Source of the DNA: Spongilla lacustris
Lineage: Eukaryota > Porifera > Demospongiae > Spongillida > Spongillidae
Direction of reading: 5' to 3'
Length of the DNA: 64,000 nt
Assembly: GCA_949361645.1 (NCBI GenBank)
Contig: OX442433.1
Span: 790,110-854,109, forward strand
The translations under genes were made by a program, and so were the position numbers. This document shows positions 12,801 to 27,800 of this stretch, piece after piece; position 1 is the first letter of the stretch, and every line of letters begins with the position of its first letter. The notes under the pieces were generated by a model that was given only the letters and a program-made list of their open reading frames with translations, was not told where the DNA came from and searched no databases.

Positions 12801-15800
12801 GGTACTTTTAAAATGATGTTTTTTTTTTAAAACTGTTATAAGACTACCATTTCTTTCCAGGAAAAAGTTCCTGTTTGGTATTGCCTGGTATGAATTACTT
12901 TTGACAAGGTCATATAACTTACCTGGTTCGGGACAGCCATATCTTTTGAACCGCTCGTCTTCAAAAGCAGAAATTCAGTGTACTAAAGTAACACAGAAAA
13001 CGTGTTTGCATCGCACTTACCTTACACTTGGTAGTGGTAAATATCAACAATATCGTCAGACCACATTGGACTGCCATTTTAAAGTTGTGTAGCAATGACA
13101 ATGGCCCAAATCCAAACCATGCCTACTCCTCATAGAGAATGGGATTGATGTGTACATGTTACATACATTTTCATATGATTTCCACAATAAAGGTATAGAA
13201 ATTAGATCAGCATGTATGAAGGACAGACAGTCACAAGCAGACTACTGTTCACTTTAAAAGGTCTGCAGACATCCATCATATTGCTGCACGTAATATCATA
13301 TGAAAACGTATGTTACCACTTCAACCTTGTGTACACATCAATCTCAACATATCCCATTCTCTTATGGGATGGTTCAGAAACAGGTCTATGTTGTTGCAAC
13401 TTAACTTTTAAATGGCTCTTCTATGTGGTCTCACGATATTGTCGATGTTTACCACCACCAAGCGTAAGGATATTTTACACTGAATTTCCACTTTTGCAGT
13501 TTGAAAGATATGGCTGTCCCACACAAGGTATGTTATTGTGGTAATGGCACTTAATGTGTTAGTACAATAGGACTTGTAAGGTTCACATGTAGAAGCTTCT
13601 AGAAGAAGTTCAAAGTGCAATGGACATGCGCAGTTGGGAATGCTTGCTACTACTTAAGAACTCTCCATATATATATATATATCTCTCTCTCTCTCGGCGG
13701 GTCTGCAACAATGGCGCTGGTAGCTGTTCCTTGTCAGCGTGCGCACTTGTTACTACCTCCTTTGTATAGTTGTGTGCTTTGTGATTGTTAATATTTGATA
13801 TCTTCTCTGTTCCTACGAGCGCCTTGCGTTACGTACACAGCTGGAGTTATCACAGTTATCTCACACCAAACAGGAACTTTTTCCTGGAAAGAAATGGTAG
13901 CCCTACAAAAGTAGGTCAGCGCTAGCGTAAATGGTTACTAAAAAGTACCCATATTTTTTTAATCTCTCACATTGGAGGTGGAGGGAGGGGGGTTACTGAT
14001 ACAAGGCAGTACAAAATTTTAGTGCATTGTATGCAGTAGATCAGTGTAGCCGACCATATATCAGGTATGTTTGCAAATCCGTCCATTAATAGTTTTACCC
14101 TTGAGTGTGATCACACAGGAGAGTTTTTTTGCTTTAACTCATGGAAATGGCACAGAAATCGAATTGTTAAGTCTTTCCTATTTAATTTCTCTTCTGATTA
14201 CTACTCGTGATTAATAGGGTGTGTAACCGATTTCAAGGTAGGTTATTCGGTTGTTCGTAATTACTTCAATCAGTTGACTACTCAAGGTGATCCTCTATCC
14301 ATGCTTATCTATGCAGTTGCACTATTACCACTTGTTAATTCACTGAAGGCCAAAGAGAACAGGTTGCAGACCTGGTATGCAGATGACTCAGCTTGCATTG
14401 GTAACATCAAGGAGGTTCGCTCATGGTATGATCAGTTGGCTGAGCAAGGCCCAGCTTATGGATACTTTCCTGAGCCCAAGAAAAGCTGTCTGATTGTTAC
14501 CCCTCAATTTGATGATGAGGCCAGGATAGTCTTTGGCGATTTGGGTGTGCAGATAGTGAACGGACATCGCTTTCTTGGGGGTGTTATTGGAGACTGCATG
14601 ATAGCAGACGATTTTGTGAGGAAGAAGGTTGCAATGTGGGTAGATTGTGTTGAGAAACTCTCCAAGGCAGCTACCAAGTCACCCCAAGCTGCTTATACTG
14701 CTCTCTCCAAATCCCTTCAGTGTGAATGGTCATACCTGCAGTAAGTCATGCATAACTGTGGAGATGCTTTTGTCCCACTGCAAGATGCGATTTTAAAGGC
14801 TTTCTACCCAGCATTGTTTGAAGGAGATTTGTCAGATGCTGAATGTAAACTGTTTTCTTTACCAACTCGTTTTGCTGGCTTGGGGATCTATAATCCTACT
14901 GAAACAGCATCATCGTCCTACCACACCTCTACCCAGGGCACCAAAGTTGTGGTAGAAGCTATTAAGGGATGTGGTGAATTTAGCTCTGCCTGTCACCTGG
15001 ATGCAATCAGCAAGGCAAGATATGAGTCGCGAAAAGCACTTGACGAGGTTGCCAAACAGAAACTAGATGCCATTCTTGCAACTCTATCACCAGGCAGACA
15101 ACGTGCAATCATGAGGGTGGTTGAGGGCAAAACGTCCAGCTGGTTGACGACTCTGCCACTTCAAAGCTGCCACTTTGATTTGGCTCCTGTACAGTTCAGA
15201 GATGGCCTAGCTATGCGCTATTTGCGACATCCATCTAATCTGCCAGCCAAATGCGATGTTTGTGGAGCTGATTTCACCCTCCAACATGCCCTAGACTGTA
15301 AGAAGAGGGGACTTGTTATACTACGCCACAATGAGATCCGTGACTGCCTTGGTGACCTCGCCAGTCAGGTGTGGCCCCAAGTTATAAAGGAGCCTATTGT
15401 CAATGAGGCTATTGCCACCTCAAGTGATCCAGGACTAAGGCTTGACCTGGGAATCAGAGGTGTTTGGCAACCACAGGTGGAGGCGTTGTTTGATGTCCGT
15501 GTCATAGACACTGACGCCCCATCACACTGCCATCGAGCACCTAATGCCATTCTTGAGTCAAGCTCACTGGAGAAGAAGAGAATGTACAAAAAGGCAGTTG
15601 AAGACAGAAGAGGCACCTTCACCCCATTTGTCCTTTCCGTGGACGGACTACTACACAAAGAGGCTAGTCACTTCCTAAAGCACATGGCCACTGCTCTGTC
15701 TTCCAAGTGGGACAAAGCCTATTCCATCACCAGCAGCTATGTCAGATCATGGCTTGCTTTTGCAGGGGTTCGAGCAGTGAGCCTCTGTCTTAGAGGATCC

Positions 15801-18800
15801 CGCACCAAATGGAGAAGTGGACTGGGGTTTGATGATGGTGCTCCTCTGGCCTCATTCATGGAGTAAATTTATTGACTTATAATTTCTCTTTTTAATTACT
15901 TATCATCTAATTGTATGTATTTCATGTTTTAATTTTTTATTTAATTACTATAAAAAATAAAATAAAATAAAAGTATTTATAACAAAATTAAAAAAAATAA
16001 AAAAATCAGTTGACTAAGCAAGAATACTAAAAAAATCAAATTTCATAGTCAAATAACCAACGTCATTTTTCTTGTTCGTGATTTGTTTGTCATTCATTAT
16101 TAAGAAAATCAGGAGCAGACCCATGTTTGCTAATCCATTAATGTAAATACATGGATCACATGCAGAATACGTTTTAATTGGAATTTGATACAGTTCAACT
16201 GACGATAAACAGAATGTTTCTGATGAATGTTTCTGTTTACTAATCCTACATGCAGAATAAGTTTTAACTGGAATTTGACACAGTTCACCTGATGGTAAAC
16301 AGAATGTTTCTGATCAATTTGTCTTGCCAGCATCCATAAATAGACTAGCTAATGATCGTGGCGACCTTCATTTGTTACATTATGTGTAGGCATTATCTTA
16401 ACTCATGTGTATGCTATAGTTGGGTGTGGTAGAACCTAAGTGTATGCCTCGCTAAGGTCAAGCCATGCCCAACTACGCACACTACATGTACATGTACATG
16501 ATATTAGTCACAATAATTAGTCTCTCAAGCTTAACCAAGAAAAGTGGTTTACTGAGGAGCCTGTATATAATATGCTTTGTGAGACTATGAGATGCTGAGG
16601 TTATGTAATGCTTAAAATTTACAATTGCATGACAACTGTAGTCTTGTGCCATTCATAGGCCCATAGGCAGCATTAGAAAAATGGTCAGGCTGGTAACAGG
16701 ACCGAAAGTAATAGCAGCTAGGAGGTCTGTGGGAGCGCTGTAAGCTCCCCCAACTTGGTCTTGGGTGGAGCCCCAAAAGCTAACGCATTTCCTCGAGGCA
16801 TTTTTGGCAGCAAAATTGTTATGTGGCAAAGAAATCTTCCCCTGCACGATGTAATGAATCGAACAGCACTCTTTATATACTCAAATATATACTCCCTTTA
16901 ATGCTTCTCCGCCCACTCCCAATTTAAAAAATTATGTCTTACTAAATAATGCACCAAACGCTCATTTAGGAAAGTTGTACCATAGATAGGAGAATACCTG
17001 GATACGAAACGCGGAGATAATTAGAAATGATCCGCGTTTCGGCACGTGACATATTTGGTGTAATAGAGATAGCCTACCAAGGGCCGAAACTGACTTGCCG
17101 TAATACGAGCGATACAGGAGACAATTACGGACAGTAAGATACCTGAAACACTGGCCAAAACAGATCCTCTTAATAACTTGTTGCTTACAACTTCTGATAC
17201 CGTTGGTCCGTTGCTTTCAATACATTTTGCTGTGGCCGGGTTACGTTCGGCTATTCTAGCTTGTCTACATCACCCAAGAATAAAAGCACATTCAGCTACA
17301 GAGAGAGCTTACAGATGTTTCAAACAGGCACGTTTGATGGAATTGCCGCCTATTTGGAAACGTTTTTCTGTCATTGGTCTGCAGTCGGATCACCAATTGC
17401 CCTTACTGTCTTACTAGGCATTTGTTCAATCAGCTACTACACAACTTTAAGTAGTATAAGTGCATTCCCTACAACTGATCATAGTAACTGCGTAGATGTG
17501 TCTAAGTGCTATCTAGCTTGCACAGACCGTGCAAGGGATGTACCGAAACATATATCGGTCCAGGGACGATTTAATGACAATAACCCGCACAACTATAACT
17601 TCTATAAGACCATTTGCATAACGTTGGTCTACCTTTGGCTGTATGCGTTCCACAGAACAACTCTTTCTGAACATTGAAAAACAAATTTGGACTTTGTTGC
17701 GTATGTCTAACTCACACACTATGTTCCGAAACACGATGGGTCTGCGACCCGTTCACCAGGCAGTTGTACCCACATGCTAAAGCCCCTTACAACGGCTATA
17801 CGTTCGTTTCACAGAGGGAATAGCATAATGCTTTGCTTTTAGAAATGAATGGTTGGAAGCATCTCTAAGTTGAGATACAAGTTCCGAAGAGGCTGAAATG
17901 ATAGATACGGTACCTACGTAGAGTGTGCTTAGTGAATTGCACGAACAATAGTTACTAACCTGGAAAGCAAGATCAGTGGGAGTATGAAGAATGCCTAAGA
18001 TCTCGATTTTTCTCTTAAACAGCAGTGAAAGTAGGAGGAAAAGCATAATCTACAAAAGGGTTAACCGAAACACAGTTCACTTCAAAGTGTCCGCCGCCTA
18101 CAATTGACAATTCAATGGTTCGACGCGTTTCGTATCCAGGTATTCTTCAATCTATGGTTGTATTTAAATGGGGGTGATTAGGGTTTTCCCCGATGTCTGA
18201 AAGAATCTCAGATGATGATTGAAAGTAAGCATTGTAAGCAAGTAATTTGAAACTAATTTGTCAAATTCATGTGAACCACATGGCACCTCAAAGACGCGTA
18301 AATCGGAACCGATCTTTCCAACCACTTTTGAGTTAAGAAGCCAAACTGAAAATAATGCACATATGCACCATTATGGGGTACCTAAAAATAAATATGAATG
18401 CTTTTAACTATGTTCCTTACAAGAACTACAATTGAAAGATGTGATTTGGAATCTTTTTTTTTTTTTTTTTTATTTACATGTACATGTAATATCTAATAAT
18501 AATGAGAGAATACATGAAAGGAATAAATGCACATTTATTATTATATACACTAAAGTAAGTCCTTTAACAGTCATGTTAACCTAGATAGGATAGCTCTACA
18601 GTTCGCCCTTACTAATGTCAACCCTAGGCGGCTGTACAGGCTAAAAATGGTCTTGGACTTTAGTTCATTATTCCTGATGGAGAGACGACCTGCAAGCTTT
18701 GATAATGCTGCCACTGCTTCAGCCCCCCAACACCCGTAGGTCTCAACAACAAGTGGGATACAAGCCCACCCCAATTCATCACACTTTTTGTCGCTGCTGC

Positions 18801-21800
18801 TGTGTTTTCTGTTCTCAGCAAACAGGGCTGCCGAACCAGCCGTCACGCTCGCTTCTAGCAGAACACTTGATTGTAGCGTAGACGTGACGGACAAGTCAAA
18901 GGCAGCCGGCTTGCCAAGGTCCCAGTTAGGAACAAGAACATCTGCTGGGCGGGATTGAGAATCAGATCCCGCCCCACAACCCATTTCCAGACGTGGACCC
19001 AAGCAAGCACGTTGGCAGAAGTCATAAAACACATCCCTGAGCTTATTGTGTCGCGAAACCACATCCCCTCCATGTTTGCAAGTGAGGGAGTGATGGCCAA
19101 AGTCATCCAACACACAGGAAGGACAGTGAGGGCAACTTTGGCCTTGGACCACTGGAATACCCAACCACCACTTAAGTGCTACTTGAAACTCAGCAGGCTC
19201 CAAGTGGAGGTTGAGTCGTGGGGAGGGAGTGACTGACAGCCAAGCAGAGGCATGAGGTGAGGAAATGGACAAAAGACGAGCCCTGTCAGTCACAGATGCA
19301 TTGTGAAAAAGATTATTGAACTGTTGTTCTTCTATCTTGGAAGACAGAACCTTCTGTGAAAGAGGAGAATCACCTATAGCCTCAGGGGTGAGAGAATCTT
19401 GGGGGTCTACTAAACTGTTGTAAAGGTGCAATGACGAGGATAAGTACCTACCTGATGATGGAGAAAGGCCTGAGGACAAAAATGATGCAATGTAAGCTGC
19501 AGGAGAGTGGAAACTTAAGTTTATGTTTGTTTACTTATTGCCACCCATTGTTTACATTTAATAATTACTCTTTCATATACACAAGTGATGGCTGAATATG
19601 TAAATCTGCTTCCCTTACATACAACCTGAAGGGTTCAAATGTTACAAGCAAAATAGTTACGAAGTCATTTTTTGCTCTCTTCATTTGGAACACTCTATAT
19701 ATTTTCTACATAGAAATTATTCAATGCCGGCAGTATATTTCGTAAACCATTGAGGTCAATAACTTGAAAAACGATGTATGCATAACTCATACCAAGAAAA
19801 CAAATATGAATAATTGCATTAAAATCTGAAGACATGAGTCTCCTATATCAAGTTACATTGTGGAATGACAGGCTTATACAGTAAGTTAGTTACATATGAT
19901 CAAACTACAACAAAAACATGTCAGACCAAGAGCTACGTTTGGGTTGGACATGATCCAACATTATGAAACACAATTTAATCTATGCACAACTGATATCATG
20001 TGTTACAATTTCAGTAAAATACATGAAGTGTGTAAATGGCTGGTATATGATGTTGCTAGTCATTATTGGGTCTTCCCATCCATACACTATTTCCATCCTC
20101 ACCTTCTCCCTAACTGTATTCATCACAACTGCCATGCATGGAGACAGCATGCCAAGAGCTGCCTCAAGAAGGGCATGGTGAGTCAGGCGGTACTTTTCAA
20201 AGCGATTCAGAAATGGGGCCGGAGTGTTTTTCACCTCAGACTGCTTCACCACCACCACACATTGGAATTCTGGGTGCACCCTGCAGGGTTTGGAGTGAGC
20301 CCCTATGGCTATATTGGCATAGTAACGAGGTCCATGGGCATCATCAATCCTGCGAAATCTCTGGTTAAACAAATCATAGAAGCTCTCATGAATATCATCA
20401 GTCTGAGCCATTACAACAGTGTGACCCTCAATGGCAGAGTGACGAATTGCAGCTATGGTATTGATCTAGGGCATGAGAAGAGGAAGAAGATGCAGTAAGC
20501 ACAAACAAATGTAGTCATTTCATAAGTTGCAATGAGTACCTTTTGCAGATGGGTGTCTCCAGGGAAGTCACTACACACAAACACACGTGTACTCTGCCTG
20601 TCCAGGACACCAAATGTGAACAGAAGCCTCACTAGTGAATCATCCTCTGATGGATCAACGATCAACTTGTATCTGACTTCATTCTCAGTACGATTAGCCT
20701 CATTTGGTCGATCCGCAAGGCTGTCACGCAAGATATCAAGGATATGTCTTTGAACAACATTATCCAAACGGGCACCAAGCTGTAAGGATGTGGAAAGTGA
20801 GAGGAGGATATTTAGAGTGGGGAAAGAATTAAAGATTTTGGACATGAAGTAGGGAGAGGAGGAAAAAATGTGAGGGAAAGGAGAATGAAATTGCACATGC
20901 ATGGCACACAACTTACAGTTGATAAAAACTGTTTACAAATTGCTTCAAATTCATCTGATCCATTGAAATTTCTTTCTAGAGCTTGCAGCACTACTTGGGC
21001 ACTAAGGGTGTTCTGACGTCTCCTTCTCAAGTAATTAACAAAGTGAATGAAATCTCGAAGACCAAAAAACTGCTTGAACTTTGCATTTTCCATCATCAGA
21101 CTCAAATATGGTCTGCAAAATCCAGAAATTGTATGAAGGTCATTTTTAAGTTCAGGTGGAGGGTTATCTGGCATTGAGCACAAACATCCTTTAGCAAGAG
21201 TTTCAAGATCATCTCCAGAACTTTCTGGCCTGAAGAGACTAATGGCACGGTTGGTCTTGGCTGCATCAAGGACATGATTTGTGATGGCCACAAAGGAGAC
21301 CTCTGGATTGTCCAGGTAGTAATGAAGAACTTTCAGTGACTCATGACTCTCCTCTGGAAGGCCAGCTTCATCCATGAACACTACACAGTTAATAGGAAGA
21401 GAAATCTTNNNNNNNNNNNNNNNNNNNNNNNNNNNNNNNNNNNNNNNNNNNNNNNNNNNNNNNNNNNNNNNNNNNNNNNNNNNNNNNNNNNNNNNNNNNN
21501 NNNNNNNNNNNNNNNNNNNNNNNNNNNNNNNNNNNNNNNNNNNNNNNNNNNNNNNNNNNNNNNNNNNNNNNNNNNNNNNNNNNNNNNNNNNNNNNNNNNN
21601 NNNNNNNNCATCAGCTATTTACATACACGATCTAGATCTAGACGGTGAAGTGTATAAAACAACCCACAATCATATATAAAATGGCAATTGAAAGTATATC
21701 TGCGCAAAGACTGATTTTAGCAAGGGTAAGGGCTTAGAACATTCAGCTAAATGAAGGGCATGTCCCAATCAGTATGTAGTTCTAACACCTTGCTGGTTTT

Positions 21801-24800
21801 GTATTCTAACACCATCTTGTAAGTTCGTATTGATTTCAAGCACTAGCTGCTGCTACTTTCTTGAAATCAAGCCCTCCGTGAAGGGTAACAGCACCATGTA
21901 ACAATAGTTAATAATACAGGCATACCAAAGAATAAGAACCACTAATTAGCAGTCATAAACTATTCTAATGTGGACAAAGGCCTCACACTATAAGATACCA
22001 CTCACTTGATAAACAAACGTTGTGTAATTTTTCTGGTCCGAATGTTCTCCGGCATATATTCACTGAGCAGTTTGTGGCACTCATCATCAGCAACTTTGGG
22101 GTCAGTACTGAACTTCACTAGTCGATCTGCCAGTGGGTAGAATATAAGGTAATGAGTTTAAATAAGTTCTAACTCCCTTACTGAAATCATGCACAAGTTT
22201 GACATTGCCAGATGCGCCAAATTATCCAAAAACGTTTTACCCAAGTCGAAGGTGGTTGTCAGCCTATACGGCCACCTATACATGACTCTGGTTTTTAATA
22301 ATTTTGTATTTAAATATTACACTAATAATACATACATGTACTTGAAGCTGGACTAGGCTACTGAGCAAAGAAAGCATGGGTTTGTGTCCCCATGGTGGTG
22401 GAGGCATATGGTGCTTGGGGGACAGAAGTAATAGAGTCTTTGACTCTCGCCTTGTAACTAGCTCCAACTGCCTTATATGGCAGGCTGAACCTCAACTTAG
22501 TTAGAGCCAATGCCACAGCCATCCTCTCCAGATCAATGTTTTGTCCCTAACTATTAACAATAATAGGGTGCATTTTATATATCTTACTGCTATGTATACT
22601 AAATATTGTTACTTTTTGTAGGTAAACTAATAATACATAAGCAGACTATAGAACACTAAATAATAACTACTTATGCTGATGTAAAATAATCACTTATGCT
22701 GCCTCAAAGGAAGCCTTGTGAGGTGTTGAACCCTTACTATTGAACATAATGCGTACGTGATTTATTATTGTTATTCAATATATATCACAACTTTGTGTGA
22801 ATACCATGCATGTGCATATCCTAGCGATTGAGAGTTTCTACATGAGGGGAGCCCTTGCATTGCAGCAAACATCATGCACTGTTTTCTAATGAGACTGAAT
22901 GTTTTATCCTTGCTGACAAAATAGCTGTCAAATGGTATTCAGCAGGATGGATACAATAAAGCCTGGCTACCTTTTGGCCACCAATTTATATTCCCAAACT
23001 AAATGGAAGTACTTATGCAGTTATTGGTGATGGAGCACTGGGCTGCAAGAACTTACATCATATGTGTGTGCTTGTGATCAGGAAGTGTGTGTAAATGTAT
23101 TATCTCTTTGTTGTTATTGCTGTTGTATTTTTTTTCCAGTTATTAATTTTTTTTCCAGTGAAATTGTTTCCCACTTATTTTAATGAGCACCCATAAAAAT
23201 GGTGTCTCTGTTTGAACTGCTGAGCATACCATTTTTGAGGAGACGATTAATCCTTCCCTCCTTGTAGGCCTTCAGGTACTTACACACCAGCTGCACCTCA
23301 TCATCAATGATAAAAGGGGTCTGGTTGGGTATCAGATGTGGCGATCCCAGCCCCAGCAGACCAAGGATGGGGATGTCCCCACAGAACTGTTGCAGTGCTT
23401 TATCAGGGGTCAGATTAAGATCACGAGAAGGTACCTCCACATACACAAGCCATTCAAGCTCCCCAGGAAGACGAAAGGACAATCCAGTGTCCTTGTCCTC
23501 AACATAACCCAAGATGAGGAGGTCAAAGAAGAACCACCCAATAACCTCTAATAACTGACAATACAAGGCATACTCAGCAGTTTGTTTGTCTTCATAGTTA
23601 GGATCCTAAAAACAATGTGAATGGAAAAAAATAAGTCATAACTGCAGAAGATCAATATAATACTTGTATACCATACATAGAGACAACAGCCAAACGGATA
23701 ACATATGTGTATACTGCACATTCCAAAGCATCCACTAATAAAGATAAGTTGGCTCACCTCAATGATATTATCATGTAAGGGATAACTATTTCCTCCAGGA
23801 GGAAGAAGTGTGAAGTTGAAGAAGATTGCACAGTCAGGCTGATCTGAAGGAAGGCGTCGCAGCTTTTTGATGGCACCAAGAGGGGTGAAGGCCTCATTCA
23901 CAGCAATGGTACAGTAGGAAGTACTCTGGCTGAGCTGTCTTTTGATGTAATGGGTCTTCCCATCACCTACCACATGACTTGATTAGACTAGCACAAAGCA
24001 ACTTGATGCATGCACATGTGCCACATACCAGCATTTCCATAGACAAGCTGTACAAGTGACTGAGCCAGCTTGCCAGGAGAAAACTTCAAACCTACAGATT
24101 CCACCTATAAATTAAAGGAAGTTTACAGTTGAAATTGTGGTACTTGAGCATAAACATTATTTTTCAGTTCTTCAATGTTTGGCATTAGTTTGGGGGAAAT
24201 ATGATAAACTACATGACAAATAATATTGGAAGTGTGAAGTTGTCGCAAGAGTTCATTATTATTCAGCATTTTCGTTTGATATCTTCAGGTTCTCACACCA
24301 GTTGGATAGCAGAGCAATAGTACCAACTAATGCGCAAATGCTTTGTTAAACCTGTTCAATAAACAAGTCGTGCACAGGCCAAAATGCCTAATGCTTGTCC
24401 ATCACGTAATGTTTTAACACATTGATTGACATCACGCGTTGCTATTTACATAATAAGTTGCTATAAATATGCACCACATGAGCCAAATACGCCGCCTTCT
24501 TTGCTCTCATTGTTCGCTCTCGTCTGGTTATTGATTATCTCGTACACAGACATGCATCGATGATCTATGCAAGTCCTAGAACTAGGTAGGCAACTGTAAG
24601 TGAGTTTTGTACAAGAACTAAGCTAACTGCCAACACAGCATCCATTGTGGCCTCCTAGTTGTACCAAATGACATATAAAAGCGCATCCAAAGCAGCTCTT
24701 AATTGTCTGGGAAAAATGTCCTCTGCAACGCTTCATGATGACCGAAAAACACAAAACCATGTCGCTTAGAAAGCATAACAGCAGTGGCACCCCCCTCCCC

Positions 24801-27800
24801 CCCCCCCCCCCCCCACCCCAATTAAAGCTGGGGGGGGGGGGGGGGCCTGGCCCTCCCAATCCTAATATAATTCTATGTTCATGCAACACATCTTTGGTAC
24901 AGCACGGCACGAAACAGCTCGGTATGGCACAGTAGTACGGCACAACTACTGATTATTTGAGATTGTGTGGGTAAGCTCACCATCCCACCATTTTAATACT
25001 ATCTGCTACATGCTCCCTTGCTGTCATATCACAGCCAAACCTTACAGTTTTGACAGTGTTCACATGTCAAATTTTAACTGAACCGAACCATGCCATACTG
25101 TAAAGTACCGTGCTGGCATGGAAAGATCGTGGTGTGCCATAGATTAGAGTAGTTGTATGAACGTAGTATTAGTGACACAATATATAAATCCACACGCCGA
25201 TTTGATAGCGTTGATCTGGTAGCACCAAAAATGTTCTGAAAGAACAACCTGACTTTCCCAAAGCATATAACTTTGACAGTAATCAGAGTAAATGTACCTT
25301 TAAATGTAATACTTAAACAACTATGTGCAACCATGAGGTTACGCGCAGGAGGAGCATGTCCCCCCCAATCTTTAATATGTTCCTATGCCACTGTTACAGC
25401 AGACAACAATGCCAAATGTCTAGGCAATAGTTTAACTATGTAAAAATATGCTTTTTGGGGTTTCCCGACTAATTTTTTAAGTTGGGTTCAAAAAAAGAAG
25501 CCTTTGAATTTCAGAGACGCAGTGTTAACTTCCCAAACTGCTGACACTACTATACTAGCTTATTATATTGCTCGATTTGATGAAGGGCTCTGAAATTGGC
25601 TCTGAAAAGAACCATACTAATGCATTTAACTCCAGCCATTTAGCATTATAGTGGGGTACAGCATCAAGGAAGTATATTGCGACGTAAGCGGTAATATTGT
25701 GATCCACGCACTAATAGAGAGCTTTTTTATCTGCAATGTTGAAGTGAAGTTTTCCCCTGATTTTATTACTCATTAGGGCTTTAATTTTTCAAGTTAAAAA
25801 GGAAATAATTATTTTAATTCAGTTTTTTAAGACTAAATTTGGTACCGCGTTGATTTTTTTTCCATCAAAATTGGTTTCTATGGAATATGAGACATCCAAC
25901 ATAACTTTTTCTATGTTCCATTCTTAAGTAAATTTTTACATGGATAGAATTGACATGCGGTTGCAAAACTAACTATGAATACACTAAGTTCATTTGTTCC
26001 ATGTAGAAAAGGGAAACAGCTTAAAAAACGGTGTCATTTAAGAATAGAATATATTTCGGTAAGAACAAAAACAATACAGTACCAAAAAAGTTATGGCGGG
26101 TTTGAACCCAGTGGGGTATCGAACATTGCAATACTGGCATGGAGCAAGTGCAAGACCCCAAAATGTATTTTACCATATAGAAATATTGTGGTATAAAGTG
26201 TTGAAAATAGGAAATTGATAGCCTTAACTGTTCGTAAGTTATAAATGATTCAAACGCAGCGCAATTTTAGAACATTTTATATTTATAAAAGATACATTTT
26301 AAACTGTCCCATATATATATATAGCGCTTCTCAGTATGTACAGTTGCATAACGGTGGGAAAAAAATGTTTATGTTTATTGAACAGTTTGCACAAACAAAA
26401 CTGCTGCTGAATTATTCACCATTTTTCCAACAAAAAATACCAAACATTGAAGAACTGAATTTAAAAAATTATGCTCAAGTACCATGATTAAAACTGTAAA
26501 CCTGAGCTACGCTAATATTACCATAGAATACCAGACATAACAACCCACCCCTCCGCCCCTTATGTCAGATCCTCCAAAAAATGCTTTATTAATCAGCATA
26601 TCTCGAAAAACCTATCACACAACCATACAACTTTTCCAAACACATATAGTGGTACCACTTCTTTCTTTTAAAATGTTACCCTTTGGGATTGCACTGCATG
26701 ACATGCTTCACTACATCAAGCACAATCAAAACGTTTACTTACATGTAGGTCAGGACAGTCCTGTATTTCTATCTACTTGTCTCAAAACGGTGTATACTTT
26801 GTAAAAACACCCTTGAACACCATTACGGTGTTTAACCTGTTACTTTGACATCAACAACTGTGACCACCTACAACACTTGACCATTTTTTATTTCAGTTAT
26901 GGAGTAGATACAGTTCTAAACCATTTCTACTATACAGCAAAGGATCCAACCCCTATTAAATCTCATTACAATGGATCTATAACAGTGGTTAATTGGAGGT
27001 TAAGTGAGGCTAATGGCTTAACCATGCATGGAATTATAATGAGGTGCGTTCCACATTCGGTTCCTTTGCTGTATAGAAATGGTTTAGAACCAAACATAAC
27101 TGAAATAACAAATGGCGAAGTGATGTGGGCGGTCAAAGTCATTGATGTTTACTTCCTCAAAGTAACATATTAAAGTAATAGAGGCACCATAATTGTGTTC
27201 AAGGGTGTTTTATACCGATTCTCCGCATTTACATTTGTAGAGACAAGCAGTTGGAAATACATTACTGCTTGTCCTGAACCACGTAAGCTATGGGACCGGG
27301 CTGGTATTGAAGCATGTCAGTACAATCCCAAACGGTAACATTTTTAAGAAAAGGTACCACTATGTGTGATTGGAAAAATATCAAAACTCATAGTTATTAT
27401 TGCTAGCACATTTTTAAAACAATGTGGTAGCATTTTTACAACATTGATACCATTGGTTATTGTTAGATAATTCGGCGATTCTGCAGCGTTCACTATTGTA
27501 ACTCACTACTGTACCCAACTTGAATACAATTCTAAACTCACTTTGTGCTCCTTTAGGGTGATCCAAGGCATATCCCGCAGGTTGGAGGATTTTGTTTCAA
27601 TATACTGCAAACGTGGATGGATGTGTATCTGCAATGACTGATCATGTTCTATACCCCAATGGAACTGCATCAGGTACTGATGGGCAAGATGGTAAAGGCA
27701 GTAAGATATCACACCACAGCTAGCTCACCTCCTGGAGATGGAAGGGCAGTTTATTGACTTCAAGGATAAGGTGTGTGATTAGAAATTTGGTGGCCCTTTT

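Noticed and set aside
17261..17677. 138-codon open stretch as a gene
   Set aside because: No motif, no partner exon, and it lies inside a repeat with inverted termini.
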